A stretch of 14,107 nt of DNA from Bacteroidales bacterium (GTDB lineage: Bacteria; Bacteroidota; Bacteroidia; Bacteroidales; UBA932), in NCBI GenBank assembly GCA_024681565.1, contig JAILAO010000137.1, forward strand, positions 1 to 14,107, given 5' to 3'. A program made the translations under genes and the position numbers. Each line of letters starts with the position of its first letter. Position 1 is the stretch's first letter. Below the pieces are notes generated by a model. It was not told the DNA's origin and ran no database searches. It saw only the letters and a program-made list of their open reading frames with translations. Shown in pieces: positions 13,369 to 14,107 of this stretch.

Positions 13369-14107
13369 TCTGCATATCCGCAATTACATCCTGATAGACT
13401 CTCTGGATATCTCTTTTCCGGAGGGTCTGGTCATTATTACGGGGCAGACCGGCGCCGGCAAGTCCATCCTGCTGGGAGCCCTGTCCCTGCTGGCCGGTGC
13501 CCGGGCGGATGCATCCCTGATCGCGGAAGGTGCCGACTCCTGTGTCGTGGAGGCGGAGTTCGGCTGGCGGGATGAAGTTTTGGCCGCACTCCTGGCTGCT
13601 GCGGATGTGGAAGAAGACGGCGACCGGCTGCTGGTCCGGCGCGTTGTGTCTGCTTCCGGCCGTTCGCGCAGTTTCATCAATGATTGTCCGGTGCCGGTCG
13701 GCTTGCTTCAGCAGGTGGCGGAACGCCTGGTGGACATCCACTCGCAGCACAAGAGCCTGCTGCTGACCGATCCGCATTTCCAACTGTCGGTGCTGGACCA
13801 TTTTGCCGGTAACGGCGAACGGCTCCGGGAGAGCCGTGAGGCCTGGCGGGCCTTGCAGGAGCTCCGCTCCCAGCTGGATACCGCGCGGAAGGAACTCTCG
13901 CGGATGCAGGCGGACCGCGATTACAACGAAGCCCAATGGCGTCAGCTGGACGAGGCCCGTCTGGTCCCGGGTGAGTTGGAGAGTCTCGAAGAGGAGCAGC
14001 GGAGCCTGGCGAATGCCGAGCAGATCAAAGAGGGACTTGGCCGCAGCCTGTCCCTGTTGTCCTCCGACGGAGAGACGCCCGGCGTTTCGGCCTCGATCAA
14101 GGAGGCT
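13358..14107 (+). CDS. recN: DNA repair protein RecN, N-terminal 250 residues (cut by window)
   Basis: SMC-like ATPase acting in recombinational repair of double-strand breaks. The visible part starts VLRSLHIRNYILIDSLDISF, the classic RecN opening, followed by the Walker A motif GQTGAGKS (about 29-36) and the RecN signature LVDIHSQHKSLLL (about 126-138). From about residue 150 the sequence is charged and heptad-like (RESREAWRALQELRSQLD), the start of the coiled-coil arm. The Walker B half lies beyond base 14107; the family is about 550 residues long. The start is a GTG at 13358 inside the end of rpoZ (11-base overlap); the next codons CTG CGT give the usual M-L-R. No in-frame ATG lies near, so a non-ATG start is the best reading. 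Confidence 0.93.
   Translation, partial: MLRSLHIRNYILIDSLDISFPEGLVIITGQTGAGKSILLGALSLLAGARADASLIAEGADSCVVEAEFGWRDEVLAALLAAADVEEDGDRLLVRRVVSASGRSRSFINDCPVPVGLLQQVAERLVDIHSQHKSLLLTDPHFQLSVLDHFAGNGERLRESREAWRALQELRSQLDTARKELSRMQADRDYNEAQWRQLDEARLVPGELESLEEEQRSLANAEQIKEGLGRSLSLLSSDGETPGVSASIKEA

Overview
The window is a stretch of Bacteroidota chromosome, most likely order Bacteroidales. Four things point there: a SusC-type TonB-dependent receptor, Bacteroidota-style promoter elements (TAnnTTTG at -7) with no Shine-Dalgarno sequences, the Bacteroidota-type omega subunit and BamD lipoprotein, and GC-rich genes separated by AT-rich gaps. A GC-rich gut lineage (Rikenellaceae or Cryptobacteroides-like) is my guess, not something the sequence proves.

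Layout. (1) 1-2244, minus strand: the N-terminal 748 residues of a SusC/RagA-family outer-membrane receptor, cut by the window edge; a SusD partner would be expected outside the window. (2) 2245-2608: an AT-rich divergent intergenic region with a promoter for each side and a repeated GAAACTTT palindrome over the polA promoter and start codon. (3) 2609-5792, plus strand: polA, overlapped by an ECF-type sigma factor gene. (4) 5802-6236, minus: a Fur/Zur-family metalloregulator, convergent with the sigma gene and divergent from radC. (5) 6331-7017, plus: radC, whose stop codon interlocks with that of the convergent miaB (7014-8318, minus). (6) From 8380 to the right edge, plus: a tightly packed run of eight genes, namely a WHy/LEA14-like lipoprotein, a SPOR-domain exported protein, rpoN (sigma-54), a PerR-like Fur-family regulator, trxB, bamD, rpoZ (omega) and the start of recN. 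Gaps are 36 bases or less and several genes overlap, so this looks like one or two operons.

How the genes fit together. polA, recN and possibly radC relate to DNA replication and repair. The PerR-like regulator and trxB suggest peroxide or thiol redox homeostasis. The lipoprotein, the SPOR protein and BamD serve the cell envelope. The ECF sigma, sigma-54 and omega are RNA polymerase components. MiaB modifies tRNA.

I found no clear sign of a new defence, mobile or biosynthetic system; the region reads as ordinary chromosome. The points most worth a second look are a PolA whose proofreading residues all appear lost, the three-armed palindrome at its promoter, a PerR-like protein that keeps the metal-sensing ligands but lacks the structural zinc cysteines, back-to-back divergent promoters between miaB and the lipoprotein operon, and the rpoN-centred operon. 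I saw no tRNA, rRNA, CRISPR array, insertion sequence or convincing intrinsic terminator.
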